Part shown: positions 51,771 to 60,497 of the stretch, in pieces
Position numbering within the stretch: position 1 is the first letter of the stretch
Layout of the letters: each line of letters opens with the position of its first letter
DNA from: Pseudoxanthomonas sp. Root65
Lineage (GTDB): Bacteria > Pseudomonadota > Gammaproteobacteria > Xanthomonadales > Xanthomonadaceae
Direction: 5' to 3'
Assembly (NCBI RefSeq): GCF_001427635.1
Contig: NZ_LMHA01000001.1
Coordinates: 1,560,969-1,624,968, forward strand
Length of the DNA stretch: 64,000 nucleotides
Position numbers and translations under genes: made by a program
Notes under the pieces: generated by a model
What the model was told of the DNA's origin: nothing
The model's database searches: none
What the model saw: the letters and a program-made list of their open reading frames with translations, nothing else

Positions 51771-53711
51771 ATGGTGTCTGTCTTCGGCCTGTTGCGGCGC
51801 GGCGCGGTCTGCGTGGTGGCGCTCGCGTTGTCCTTGCCGGCACTCGCCGCCCAGCCTGCGCATTACGTGCTCGGCGATGTCAGCGCGAAGACGCCGGGAC
51901 AGGTGCAGCCCGGCCTGCTGCTGATGGGCGGCGGCGACCGCAATTTCGATGCGCTGCGATGGTTCATGCAGAAGGCGGGCAACGGCCACATCGTGGTGCT
52001 GCGCGCGTCGCAGGCCGGCGAGATCGGCGAGGAATTCTTCAACGAGGTCGGCGGCATCGCCTCGGTCGAGACCTGGGTGTTCAGCGACCGCGAAAGCGCC
52101 AGCGATCCCGACGTGCTGCGCAGCCTGAAGCGTGCCGACGGCATCTTCCTGGCCGGCGGCGACCAGTCGCGCTACGTGCGCTACTGGCGTGGCACGCCGG
52201 TCGGTGCCGCGCTGGACGCGCATGTGCGCGCCGGCAAGCCGCTGGGCGGCACCAGCGCCGGCCTGGCGATGCAGGGCGAATACCTGTACGGCGCGATGGA
52301 TGGCGGCAGCCAGATCAGCCCACGCGCACTGGCCGATCCGCTCGGTCCGGACAACACCATAGAAACGGACTTCCTGCAACTGGCGCTGCTGAAGGGCGTG
52401 ATCACCGATACGCACTTCAGCGAACGCAATCGTCTGGGCCGCCTGATCGCCTTCGTCGCCAAGGCCGAATCGATCGCGCAGCGCCCGCTGATCGGCCTGG
52501 GCGTGGATGAAGACGCCGCTGTCGCCGTGGAAGGCGATGGCCGCGCGCGTGTCTACGCGACCGCGCCTGGCGCCGGTGCGACGGTGGTGAAAGGCGGCTT
52601 CGCGCAGAAACAGGTCGAAGACGAAGCGATGAAGCTCGATCGCGTCGACACCGTCATCGCCGGTGTCGATTCCGTGCTGCATCTGCCCAGCGGCCGCGTC
52701 GACAAGCCTGCCGCCGAACGCCGCTACGCCGTGCGCGATGGCGTGCTGGTCGCATTGGATGCGCCGGTGCTGGTGATCCATGGCGGCGCCGGCGTCGAGC
52801 GCGCCGGCATGACGCCCGCCGACGAAGACGCGGCCCGCAAGGCGCTGGAAGCGGCGCTGCGCGCCGGCCATGCGCAGCTCACCGCCGGCAAGCCGGCGCT
52901 GGAGGCGATCACCGCGGCCATTACCGTGCTGGAGGATGCGCCGCCGTTCAACGCCGGCCGCGGCGCGGTGTTCACCCACGACGGCAAGAACGAACTCGAT
53001 TCGTCGATCATGGATGGCGCCACCGGCAAGGCGGGTGCCGTGGCCGGCGTGCACCGGGTCAAGAACCCGATCACGCTGGCGCGCGCGGTGATGGAGAAAT
53101 CGCGCCACGTGATGATGGTCGGCGGCGGCGCCGAAGCCTTCGCCAAGGAGCAGGGCGTGACGCTGGTCGATCCGTCGTACTTCCGCACCGAGAAGCGCTG
53201 GCAGCAGCTGCAGAAAGCGCTGCAGGAAGAAGCGCAGGCTCAGGCGAGCAACATGCCGCTGGAACTGCCGGGCAAAGCCTACTTCGGCACCGTCGGCGCT
53301 CTGGCCCTGGACGCGACGGGCCACCTGGCGGCGGGCACGTCGACTGGCGGCATGACCAACAAGCGCTACGGCCGCGTCGGCGATGCGCCCATCATCGGTG
53401 CGGGCACGTGGGCCGACGACCGCTGCGCGGTGTCCGGCACCGGCTGGGGCGAGTACTACATCCGCGCCGCCGCCGCGCACGAGGTCTGCGCGCGCGTGCG
53501 CCTGGCCGGGCACAGCATCGCGCGCGCGTCGGACGCCGTGATCAACCGCGACATCCCCAAGGCGGGCGGCGACGGCGGTGCCATCGCCCTCGGCGCCGAC
53601 GGCAGCATGGCGTTCCCGTTCAACACCGAAGGCATGTACCGCGGCTGGATCGGCACCGAAGGGGTGCCGCACGTGGCCATCTACAAGGACGACCCGCTGC
53701 CTGCGCGCTGA
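51771..53711 (+). CDS. Secreted cyanophycinase / isoaspartyl peptidase fusion
   Basis: 646 residues with signal peptide about 1-27 (LAAQ). Residues 30-340 match the S51 cyanophycinase fold: LLMGGGDRNFDALRW, FLAGGDQSRYVRYW, and the nucleophile elbow GGTSAGLAMQGE with Ser162. Residues 345-646 are a type 2 asparaginase/isoaspartyl peptidase: VLVIHGGAGVER, FNAGRGAVFT, the autocleavage site FGTVGALALD with Thr507 as nucleophile, then AGTSTGGMTNKRYGRVGDAP and GTGWGEYYIR. Together they would cut cyanophycin to beta-Asp-Arg and then to Asp and Arg, or clean up iso-Asp peptides. GGGAG precedes the ATG. It is divergent from the ECF sigma operon. The two halves are normally separate proteins. Confidence 0.9.
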   Translation: MVSVFGLLRRGAVCVVALALSLPALAAQPAHYVLGDVSAKTPGQVQPGLLLMGGGDRNFDALRWFMQKAGNGHIVVLRASQAGEIGEEFFNEVGGIASVETWVFSDRESASDPDVLRSLKRADGIFLAGGDQSRYVRYWRGTPVGAALDAHVRAGKPLGGTSAGLAMQGEYLYGAMDGGSQISPRALADPLGPDNTIETDFLQLALLKGVITDTHFSERNRLGRLIAFVAKAESIAQRPLIGLGVDEDAAVAVEGDGRARVYATAPGAGATVVKGGFAQKQVEDEAMKLDRVDTVIAGVDSVLHLPSGRVDKPAAERRYAVRDGVLVALDAPVLVIHGGAGVERAGMTPADEDAARKALEAALRAGHAQLTAGKPALEAITAAITVLEDAPPFNAGRGAVFTHDGKNELDSSIMDGATGKAGAVAGVHRVKNPITLARAVMEKSRHVMMVGGGAEAFAKEQGVTLVDPSYFRTEKRWQQLQKALQEEAQAQASNMPLELPGKAYFGTVGALALDATGHLAAGTSTGGMTNKRYGRVGDAPIIGAGTWADDRCAVSGTGWGEYYIRAAAAHEVCARVRLAGHSIARASDAVINRDIPKAGGDGGAIALGADGSMAFPFNTEGMYRGWIGTEGVPHVAIYKDDPLPAR

Positions 53712-53755
53712 GGGCGGATGGCGCTATGCTTCGCCTGTCCCCGGGGAGGTGAAGC

Positions 53756-54502
53756 ATGCGCAGGATGCTGGGCGTTGCACTGTTGCTGGTGGCTGTAGGC
53801 GCGTCGTCGGCGGAACCGGAGAAGAAGCCGATACATTTCCGCGCCCATGCACGCGTTGCGCTGGACGCGCAGGGTGTGCCGCAGCAGGTCGAGGTCGATC
53901 AGAGGCTGCCCGCCGTCATTCGCGGCGCGGTCGCCGAGCGGGTGATGGCATGGCGGTTCGAGCCGGCACGGATCGACAATCAGGCGCATGCCGGTGCGAC
54001 GACCGTATTTGTCGATGCCTGCGCCGTGCCCTCCGACGGCGGCAACATGCGGCTGGCAGTGGAATACGACTGGAACGGACCCGGCTATGCCGATGGACGC
54101 TATTTCCATCCTGCACCTCGCTACCCGATCGATGCTGCCAAGCAAGGAAAAGTAGGCTCGTTCCGCGTCGTACTGAAGGTCGGTGCGGACGGACGCGCCA
54201 GCGTAGACACCATCGAAGTCCAGCGTGGCCAATTGCGCTTGTTTGAGGAAGCGCTGCGTAGTTGGGTCGCCCAGTTGCGCTATGTACCCGAAGAGGTCGA
54301 TGGCAAACCCGTTGCAACGCGCGTCGCCATTCCCGTGGACTTCTCGATGGGAGGGCCGCTAAGCACTCGCCAACAGGTACGCCAGGAGCGCGAGGACAAG
54401 CGAAACTCTTCCGAATGCATCGCAGCCATGGGCGGAGGCAAGGAAGAAGCCCCTCAGCCCGTCGTGCTCGATTCACCCTTCAAGCCGATCACGACAGGCT
54501 GA
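53756..54502 (+). CDS. TonB C-terminal-like periplasmic protein, paralogue 3
   Basis: 248 residues. Signal peptide about 1-19 (ASSAEP). The two-half TonB_C-like plan is VALDAQGVPQQVEVD and VMAWRFEPARIDNQ at 30-85, and APRYPIDAAKQGKVGSFRV, VGADGRASVDTIEV, WVAQLRYVPEEVDGKPVATRV at 120-205. The tail ends VVLDSPFKPITTG. A strong GGGGAGG is upstream. It resembles paralogue 4 most closely and shares the plan of paralogues 1 and 2. No membrane anchor besides the signal peptide. Two cysteines (DACAVP and SECIAA) are conserved with paralogue 4. Confidence 0.75.
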   Translation: MRRMLGVALLLVAVGASSAEPEKKPIHFRAHARVALDAQGVPQQVEVDQRLPAVIRGAVAERVMAWRFEPARIDNQAHAGATTVFVDACAVPSDGGNMRLAVEYDWNGPGYADGRYFHPAPRYPIDAAKQGKVGSFRVVLKVGADGRASVDTIEVQRGQLRLFEEALRSWVAQLRYVPEEVDGKPVATRVAIPVDFSMGGPLSTRQQVRQEREDKRNSSECIAAMGGGKEEAPQPVVLDSPFKPITTG

Positions 54503-54533
54503 CGTCCGCCGTCGCCGATTCAGGAGATCCACG

Positions 54534-55262
54534 ATGAAGCCATGGTGTGCGCTGGGCGTGTTGCTGGTGGCCGGATCGGCCTTTGCGGAAGGCAAGGACG
54601 ATCCCGTGCTGTTTCCCGCCACCGCCAGGATCGTATTGGACGCCGAAGGCGTCCCCCGGCAGGTGCAGGCCAATCCGAAGCTGCCCGTGCCGGTGCGCGA
54701 GGCGATCGAGCGGCGCGTGGCGCAATGGCGCTTCGAGCCGGCGCACGTCGACGGGGTGGCCAAGCCGGGTATCACCCACGTCAGGCTGCAGGCCTGCGCG
54801 ATTCCCAAGCCCGATGGCAGTCTGCACATCGGCATGGACTACCAGGGCAATGGCCCGGGCTATGCCAACGACGCCTTGCGACTGCCGCGGCTGCCTTATC
54901 CGCCCACCGCGATGCGGTCGGGGGCGCAGGCCAACATCAACCTCGACGTGCGGGTGGGCGAGGATGGGCTGGTCACGCTGCAGTCGATGAACGCCACGCG
55001 CGGCTCCGTGAAGGACTTCAAGGCCATCCTGGAAGCCTGGGTCGCGGTGATGCGTTATGTGCCCGAAGAGGTGGATGGGCGACCCATCGCCACCCAGGTG
55101 CGGATCCCGGTCAGTTTCTACTTCAGCGAGCGCTCCCAGCGACGGGAGTTGCAGGCCTCGGCGGCCCGCACGCCCGAATGCGTCGCCGCCGCCGGTCAGC
55201 CGAGCGAGCCGGCGCATCCGGTCGTGCTGGATTCCCCCTTCAAGCCCCTGCAGACGGGCTGA
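54534..55262 (+). CDS. TonB C-terminal-like periplasmic protein, paralogue 4
   Basis: 242 residues with signal peptide about 1-16 (GSAFAEG). Tandem copy of the previous gene: IVLDAEGVPRQVQA, VAQWRFEPAHVDGVA, LQACAIP, LPYPPTAMRSGAQANINLDV, GEDGLVTLQSM, VMRYVPEEVDGRPIATQV, then CVAAAGQPSEP and the tail VVLDSPFKPLQTG. GGAG lies before the ATG, 31 bases after paralogue 3, so the two are one transcript. Role unknown; see paralogue 1. Confidence 0.75.
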   Translation: MKPWCALGVLLVAGSAFAEGKDDPVLFPATARIVLDAEGVPRQVQANPKLPVPVREAIERRVAQWRFEPAHVDGVAKPGITHVRLQACAIPKPDGSLHIGMDYQGNGPGYANDALRLPRLPYPPTAMRSGAQANINLDVRVGEDGLVTLQSMNATRGSVKDFKAILEAWVAVMRYVPEEVDGRPIATQVRIPVSFYFSERSQRRELQASAARTPECVAAAGQPSEPAHPVVLDSPFKPLQTG

Positions 55263-55337
55263 CCCCTGCGGAAGCAGCGGCGGCCGCAGCCGTGACCCTG
55301 CTCGCCTTGCCCGGCGGCAGTTCAATGTGACCCATGT

Positions 55338-55381
55338 CGCAAATGTGAATTCTGTAAGTTAAGATACGGATCACATTTGCG
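55338..55381. promoter_or_regulatory. Palindromic TGTGA/TCACA operator-like element
   Basis: CGCAAATGTGA (55338-55348) and TCACATTTGCG (55371-55381) are perfect 11-base reverse complements separated by 22 bases. The inner ends are the CRP/Clp half-sites TGTGA and TCACA, though spaced too far apart for one dimer. The loop is AT-rich and contains TAAGAT, a -10-like hexamer (55358-55363). It lies 127 bases before the DUF11 gene. A further GTGAC is at 55327-55331. It could be two half-sites, a looped operator, or an RNA hairpin. Confidence 0.5.
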
Positions 55382-55508
55382 GTCGACCCCTCCTTGCCTG
55401 GACGGCGTCCTGGGTCGGCTTGCCACAGGGGGCAAGCAATAGGGTCCGTTGTCGGGATGGACCTGCGGAGCGCCTCTTCCACAGAAGCGTCAGGGGATCC
55501 GTTCGTCG

Positions 55509-57245
55509 ATGTCGTACCGCGCTATTGATGCCTTGCGTCCGCAGGGCGCACGTTCCACACGTCTGCCGTCCTCCCTCGTCTCCCGCCCCGCCCGCGTATT
55601 CCGTGGCCGGCAACGCCGTGCCGCGCAGGCCGGTCTGCTGATCGCCGGTTTGCTGGCGGCAGGATCCGCGCTGGCGCTGATTACCGGCACGTGGACCACC
55701 AGCGGGTCCGCCTCGGCCAACACGAATGTCAACGGCATCACGGTCACCTGGACGGGCGCGTCCGACCAGAACTATGCCAACGGCGCTTTCAACACGTCGA
55801 CCACCGGTGGGTGGTGGACCGAGCCCTACGGCGGCACCGTTCCCGGCGGCCCCTCGCTGGTGATGCTGCACGACAGCGGTACGCGCAACTACACCGTGAC
55901 CTTCAGCAAGGCGGTCGACAACCCCGTGCTGCACATCGACCGCCTCGGCGGCGCCATCGGCAGCGATCCCAACAGCTCGCGCTGGACGCTCGGCGCCACC
56001 AGCGCGACGGGCGGCACGGTCACGATGACGGAGTTGAGCGGCAACCCGCAGTTCGTGCTGAGTGGCAATACCTTCTTCCGGCAGACCGGCACTGCCTTCG
56101 CCGACAGTGCGGACGGCGAGTGCCGGACAGGCAATGCCGCGTCCGTGGCGCGCGGCACAGCGTGCGGCTCGATCCGCTTCAACGGTACCGGCGTCACCAG
56201 CCTGACCTTCAGCGTCTCCCAGTCGGGTCCTGCCGGCGGCGACGAGCTCGAACTCCGTTGGAGCGTCCCCGGTTCCAACGTCATCGTGCGCAAGCAGTCC
56301 GCCGGCGGAACCGGCACGTTCGGCATCACCGCCAGCAACGCGCTGTCGCAGAGCTTCAACCTGACCACCACGGCGCAGAACTCACCAGTGGCCTCCGCCG
56401 TGTACCCGGTGACCAACCATGCCGCCGCGATTACGCTGACCGAGACCACGGTGCCGTCGGGCTATGTGCTGACGGCCGGCAGCTGTACCGATCAGAGCAA
56501 CGCCAGCGTGCCCGCGACGATCAGCACGGCGACGCGCCAGCTCACCATCGCCGCCGGCGCCTACCGCGCCAACCAGACCATCACCTGCACGCTTAGCAAC
56601 AGCGCGACCGCCACGCTGGCACTGGCCAAGACGTGGGTGGATGCGGCCATCAACGACACCGCAGTGCTGGCGGCCACCGGCGGCGCCAACAACGCCGCGC
56701 TGTCATCCACCGCCAACAGCGCGTCGGAAACCGATACCGGCACCGCCGTGCAGGTAGCGCCGGGCAACGTCATCACCCTGGCGGAAACGCTGGGTGCCGG
56801 CAACGCGCGGAGCTACACCGCCAGCGCATGGTCGTGCAGTGGCGGCAGCCTCAGCGGCAACACGCTGACCCTGACCAGTGCCCATGCGGGCCAGGCCATC
56901 GTCTGCACGATCACCAATCGCGCGCGCGTGGTCGACGTGTCGGTGGTGAAGTCGGCCGCCGCCGGTGCCGCCACCAGCGGGCAGGTGAAGACGTTCACCG
57001 TGGTCGTGTCGAACGCCGGTCCCGCCGCCGCCGATGGTGCCGTGGTCAGCGACACGCCCGGTGCCGGCCTGACCTGCCCGGCGGCAGGCAATCCGATCAC
57101 CTGCGCGGCCAGCGGGGGCGGCGCCTGTCCGGGCGCGGGCGCGCTGCCCAGCCTCGTCGGCGGCGGCGTGGCCGTACCCGTGCTGCCGGCCGGCGGCGTG
57201 GTGACGTTCACCGTGCCCTGCCAGGTGAGCGCGAGCGGGTTCTGA
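55509..57245 (+). CDS. DUF11 domain surface protein with prealbumin-like repeats
   Basis: 578 residues. A long basic N-region, RPARVFRGRQRRAAQ, precedes a hydrophobic segment (LLIAGLLAAGSALALI, about 45-60), so export is by an unusual signal peptide or anchor. The body is Ser/Thr/Gly/Ala-rich and strand-rich. Two SpaA/prealbumin-like domains are marked by YPVTNHAAAITLTETTVPSGY and ITLAETLGAGNARSYTASAW. The C-terminal DUF11 domain is VVDVSVVKSAAAGAATSGQV...VVVSNAGPAAADGAVVSDT, ending VPCQVSASGF. DUF11 proteins are extracellular, adhesin-like. The ATG at 55509 is preferred; 20 upstream codons are open. Paired cysteines in each domain suggest disulfides. Confidence 0.75.
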   Translation: MSYRAIDALRPQGARSTRLPSSLVSRPARVFRGRQRRAAQAGLLIAGLLAAGSALALITGTWTTSGSASANTNVNGITVTWTGASDQNYANGAFNTSTTGGWWTEPYGGTVPGGPSLVMLHDSGTRNYTVTFSKAVDNPVLHIDRLGGAIGSDPNSSRWTLGATSATGGTVTMTELSGNPQFVLSGNTFFRQTGTAFADSADGECRTGNAASVARGTACGSIRFNGTGVTSLTFSVSQSGPAGGDELELRWSVPGSNVIVRKQSAGGTGTFGITASNALSQSFNLTTTAQNSPVASAVYPVTNHAAAITLTETTVPSGYVLTAGSCTDQSNASVPATISTATRQLTIAAGAYRANQTITCTLSNSATATLALAKTWVDAAINDTAVLAATGGANNAALSSTANSASETDTGTAVQVAPGNVITLAETLGAGNARSYTASAWSCSGGSLSGNTLTLTSAHAGQAIVCTITNRARVVDVSVVKSAAAGAATSGQVKTFTVVVSNAGPAAADGAVVSDTPGAGLTCPAAGNPITCAASGGGACPGAGALPSLVGGGVAVPVLPAGGVVTFTVPCQVSASGF

Positions 57246-57319
57246 CCCGGCGGCGCGCTTCCCAAGCGCGTGCCGAGTCTCCATGATGCGGCTCCGTTCT
57301 CCGCCGCCTCGCTGACGCA

Positions 57320-59419
57320 ATGAGTCGTACCGCCTGGCTGTGGGTGGTGGTGGTACTGACCACCATCGCCCTGGCCGCGACCTTCCTGGTCACCCCGCGC
57401 TTCCCCGTTCCCGTGCCCGACGCCGGTCCGCCCGTCACCGCGTTCGGCTGGACCGGACAACTGTCCCTGGTCGCCGGCGATGGTGTGCGTGGCACGCGCG
57501 ACGGCGCCGGCCCGCAGGCGCGCTTCGACGATCCCTGGGGCATCGTCGTGATGGAAGACGGCACGCGCTACGTCGCCGATGCCGGCGACAGCAACCGGAT
57601 CCGCCGCATCACCCGCGATGGCGTGGTGTCGACCCTGGCCGGCGGCAGCGAAGGCTTCACCGACGGCACCGGCGCGGCGGCGGCGTTCCACACGCCGTCG
57701 GCGCTGGCGCGCGATGGCGCCGGCAATCTCTACGTCGCCGACACCGGCAACCACGCCATCCGCCGGATCACCCCGGACGGCGTGGTGACCACGGTGGCCG
57801 GTACCGGCACGCCGGGGTTCCGCGACGGTCCTGCGTTGCAGGCGCAGTTCAACGGCCCGATCGGCGTAGCCGTGGACGGCGGCGGACGCGTTTATGTGGC
57901 CGACACCTACAACGACCGCATCCGCCTGATCGACCGCGATGGCAGCGTCACCACGCTGGCCGGTGGCGATGCACCGGGTTTCGTCGATGGTTCCGGCAGC
58001 GAGGCGCGCTTCGATACGCCCACCGCCATCGTCGTGGACGCCACCGGCGTGACCTGGATCGCCGACCTGCGCAACGACGCCATCCGCCGCATCGGGCGGC
58101 AGGGCGGCGTCAGCACGCTGCCGATGCAGCCCGACCTGCCGACGCAGGCCGGGCCGCGTCGACCGCTGTCGCTGGCGCTGACGCACGACGGCCATCTGTA
58201 TGTCGGCGAGCTGTTCACCGGTCGGGTGATGCAGGTGATGCGGGATGGTCGCTGGCACGCGCTGGCCGGCCACATGCCGGGACAGCGCCTGTCGCGGACG
58301 GCGGGACTCGCAGTCGACGCGGCAGGACAGGTGCATGTCACCGACGCGGGCAGCCATCGCGTGCACCGCATCGCGGCGCTGGCGGACGGCGCCCTGCCGG
58401 CACCGGCCATCGTCGGTCCCTCGGCGGAGGATCCGCTGCCGCAGACCGCGGGCCGCTGGCCGCTGGCGCCGCAGGATGGCTGGCACGAAGTCGTCGGCAC
58501 GCTGGGCGAAGTACGCGGCGACTACAGCGGCGAGAGCCGCCACCATCTGCACGGTGGCCTCGACATCCGCGGCGATGTCGGCGCCACGGTGCTCGCCATC
58601 GCCGACGGCAAGGTCAGCAGCCCGTCCGCCGCCTGGAACTTCGACGGCCTCAGCGAAGGCCTGGGCCTTGGCGCGCTGGACTACATCCACATGCGCGTCG
58701 GCCGCACGCCGCGCGGCGACCTGCTGGATCCCGTGCGCTTCCAACTGCTGCATGACCTCAGCGGCGATCCCAGCCGCATCCGCGTGCGCCGCGGGACGCG
58801 TTTCGCCGCCGGGGATGCGCTGGGCACGGTCAACCGCATGGCGCACGTGCACCTGTCGATCGGGCCGTCGGGCTACGAGCGCAACGCCATCGCGCTCGGC
58901 TTCGCCGGCTTCACCGACGCGTATCCGCCTCGCATCGACGAGGTCGCCCTGTTCGACACGCTGGACCAGCCCATCGACCAGCGGCAGGAGGGCCGCGTGC
59001 TGGTGCCGCGCGACCTGCAGGGCGTGCGCATCGTGGTGGATGCCTGGGACCAGGTGGACCGCAACCTGCCGCGGCGCCGGCTCGGCCTGCATGCGCTGGG
59101 CTACCAGCTGCTGCACGACGACGGCACGCCGGTCGCCGGCTTCGAGACGCCGCGGATGACCCTCGATTTCCAGCGCCTGCCTTCCGACGATGCGGTGCAG
59201 GTCGCCTACGCCCCCGGCAGCGGCATCACCGTGCACGGCAGTGCGGTGACGCGCTTCCGCTACAGCGTGACCAACACCGTCCGCGACGGCCAATGGGCCG
59301 AAGGCAGCTGGCAGGTGGGGTCATTGCCGCCAGGCGACTACACGTTGCGGATCACCGCCCGTGACTACAGCGGCAACGAAGCCCAGGCGCGCCGCGATTT
59401 GAAACTGCGCCTGCAGTAG
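57320..59419 (+). CDS. NHL-propeller protein fused to an M23-type metallopeptidase domain
   Basis: 699 residues. One N-terminal membrane helix (about 5-25) serves as signal anchor. Residues 50-365 are six NHL-type blades (LVAGDGVRGTRDGAGPQARFDDP, YVADTGNHAIRRITPDGVV, YVADTYNDRIRLIDRDGSV). Residues 390-520 look like an M23 (lysostaphin-type) domain. HGGLDI supplies the HxxxD pair (His411, Asp415) and AHVHLSIG the HxH pair (His509, His511). The last 160 residues form a beta-rich domain. M23 enzymes cut peptidoglycan cross-bridges; the zinc ligands are intact, so activity or a regulator-type role is possible. Joining to an NHL propeller is unusual. Confidence 0.8.
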   Translation: MSRTAWLWVVVVLTTIALAATFLVTPRFPVPVPDAGPPVTAFGWTGQLSLVAGDGVRGTRDGAGPQARFDDPWGIVVMEDGTRYVADAGDSNRIRRITRDGVVSTLAGGSEGFTDGTGAAAAFHTPSALARDGAGNLYVADTGNHAIRRITPDGVVTTVAGTGTPGFRDGPALQAQFNGPIGVAVDGGGRVYVADTYNDRIRLIDRDGSVTTLAGGDAPGFVDGSGSEARFDTPTAIVVDATGVTWIADLRNDAIRRIGRQGGVSTLPMQPDLPTQAGPRRPLSLALTHDGHLYVGELFTGRVMQVMRDGRWHALAGHMPGQRLSRTAGLAVDAAGQVHVTDAGSHRVHRIAALADGALPAPAIVGPSAEDPLPQTAGRWPLAPQDGWHEVVGTLGEVRGDYSGESRHHLHGGLDIRGDVGATVLAIADGKVSSPSAAWNFDGLSEGLGLGALDYIHMRVGRTPRGDLLDPVRFQLLHDLSGDPSRIRVRRGTRFAAGDALGTVNRMAHVHLSIGPSGYERNAIALGFAGFTDAYPPRIDEVALFDTLDQPIDQRQEGRVLVPRDLQGVRIVVDAWDQVDRNLPRRRLGLHALGYQLLHDDGTPVAGFETPRMTLDFQRLPSDDAVQVAYAPGSGITVHGSAVTRFRYSVTNTVRDGQWAEGSWQVGSLPPGDYTLRITARDYSGNEAQARRDLKLRLQ

Positions 59420-59544
59420 GGCGGGGCCCGTCGCCTTGTCCGCGCGCATCGATCCTCGCCGCGCGAATGTCGATCCGTTCCTCTCCGGTTCGTCGCACTC
59501 CTGAAAGCGGCCGGACTCCCCGGCCCGCACGACGGGAGAACACC

Positions 59545-59970
59545 ATGCGCGTGATGGTCATCGTGAAAGCCAACGCCGATAGCGAAGCCGGGCGGATGCC
59601 CAGCACGGAACAACTGACGGCGATGGGCGAATTCAATGAAGCCTTGGTCAAGGCCGGGATCCTGCTGGCCGGGGAGGGCCTGCACCCCAGCTCGCGCGGC
59701 GCGCGCGTGCGCTTCGACGGCAGGCAGCGCACGGTCATCGATGGGCCCTTCGGCGAAACGAAGGAACTGGTCGCCGGTTTCTGGCTGTGGCAGGTACGCA
59801 ATGTCGACGAGGCCATCGAGTGGATCAAGCGCGCGCCGTTCGACGGCGGCGAAGAGATCGAACTGCGCCCGGTCTTCGAGGCCGACGACTTCGGCGACGC
59901 CCTGACCCCGGAACTGCGCGAACAGGAAGCGCGCATCGCCGCACAGATCCCTTCATCCACTGAACGTTGA
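59545..59970 (+). CDS. YciI/YCII-related (DGPF) protein
   Basis: 141 residues. YCII family fold starting MRVMVIVKANADSEAG. It carries the DGPF variant motif VIDGPFGETKELVAGFWLWQV and ends with ELRPVFEADDFGDAL. The family has a ferredoxin-like fold with a conserved His-Asp pair in enzymes such as YciI; no function is fixed for DGPF proteins, which often lie beside ECF sigma genes and VOC proteins. A VOC gene follows ten bases later. GGGAG precedes the ATG at 59545. Confidence 0.82.
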   Translation: MRVMVIVKANADSEAGRMPSTEQLTAMGEFNEALVKAGILLAGEGLHPSSRGARVRFDGRQRTVIDGPFGETKELVAGFWLWQVRNVDEAIEWIKRAPFDGGEEIELRPVFEADDFGDALTPELREQEARIAAQIPSSTER

Positions 59971-59980
59971 GGTCCACAGC

Positions 59981-60388
59981 ATGAGTACGCAGATCTTCGT
60001 CAATCTTCCCGTACGCGACCTGCCGGCGTCGCGCGCCTTCTTCGGCGCGCTGGGCTACAGCGCCAACCTGAAGTTCACCAACGACGACGCGGCCTGCCTC
60101 GTCATCAGCGACACCATCTACGTGATGCTGCTGGTGGAGCCGTTCTTCCAGGGCTTCACCCGCAAGACGCTCTGCGATGCGCGCACGCACACCGAAGTGA
60201 TCCTCTGCCTGTCGGCCGACAGCCGCAGCGACGTCGACGCGCTGGTGGACAAGGCGCTGGCCGCCGGCGGCAGCGAGCCGATGGAGGCCAAGGATTACGG
60301 CTTCATGTACCAGCGCAGCTTCCAGGATCTCGATGGCCATCTGTGGGAAGTGGTGCACATGGACGAGGACGCGATGCCGGCCGATTGA
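59981..60388 (+). CDS. VOC family (glyoxalase/bleomycin resistance-like) protein
   Basis: 135 residues with the beta-alpha-beta-beta-beta pattern of VOC proteins: FVNLPVRDLPASRAFFGALGY, ACLVISDTIYVMLLVE, then the second module TEVILCLSADSRSDVDALVDKAL and FMYQRSFQDLDGHLWEVVHMD. The metal-site residues are only partly evident. This subgroup is close to the PhnB-like extradiol dioxygenase group of unknown substrate. GAGG upstream. Co-transcribed with the YciI-type gene. Confidence 0.85.
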   Translation: MSTQIFVNLPVRDLPASRAFFGALGYSANLKFTNDDAACLVISDTIYVMLLVEPFFQGFTRKTLCDARTHTEVILCLSADSRSDVDALVDKALAAGGSEPMEAKDYGFMYQRSFQDLDGHLWEVVHMDEDAMPAD

Positions 60389-60497
60389 CATACATGAATG
60401 TAGGTGTGGAATCGATGGCGTCGATGCGTGTGCGCTTGCGGGCAGGATGCATCTTTCGTATAGATGTCCCTGCACGCGCGACACGGGAGCTCATCGG

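Noticed and set aside
57246..59293. Long minus-strand frame opposite the NHL/M23 gene
   Set aside because: Antisense to a gene with recognisable repeats and zinc ligands; no homology features of its own.
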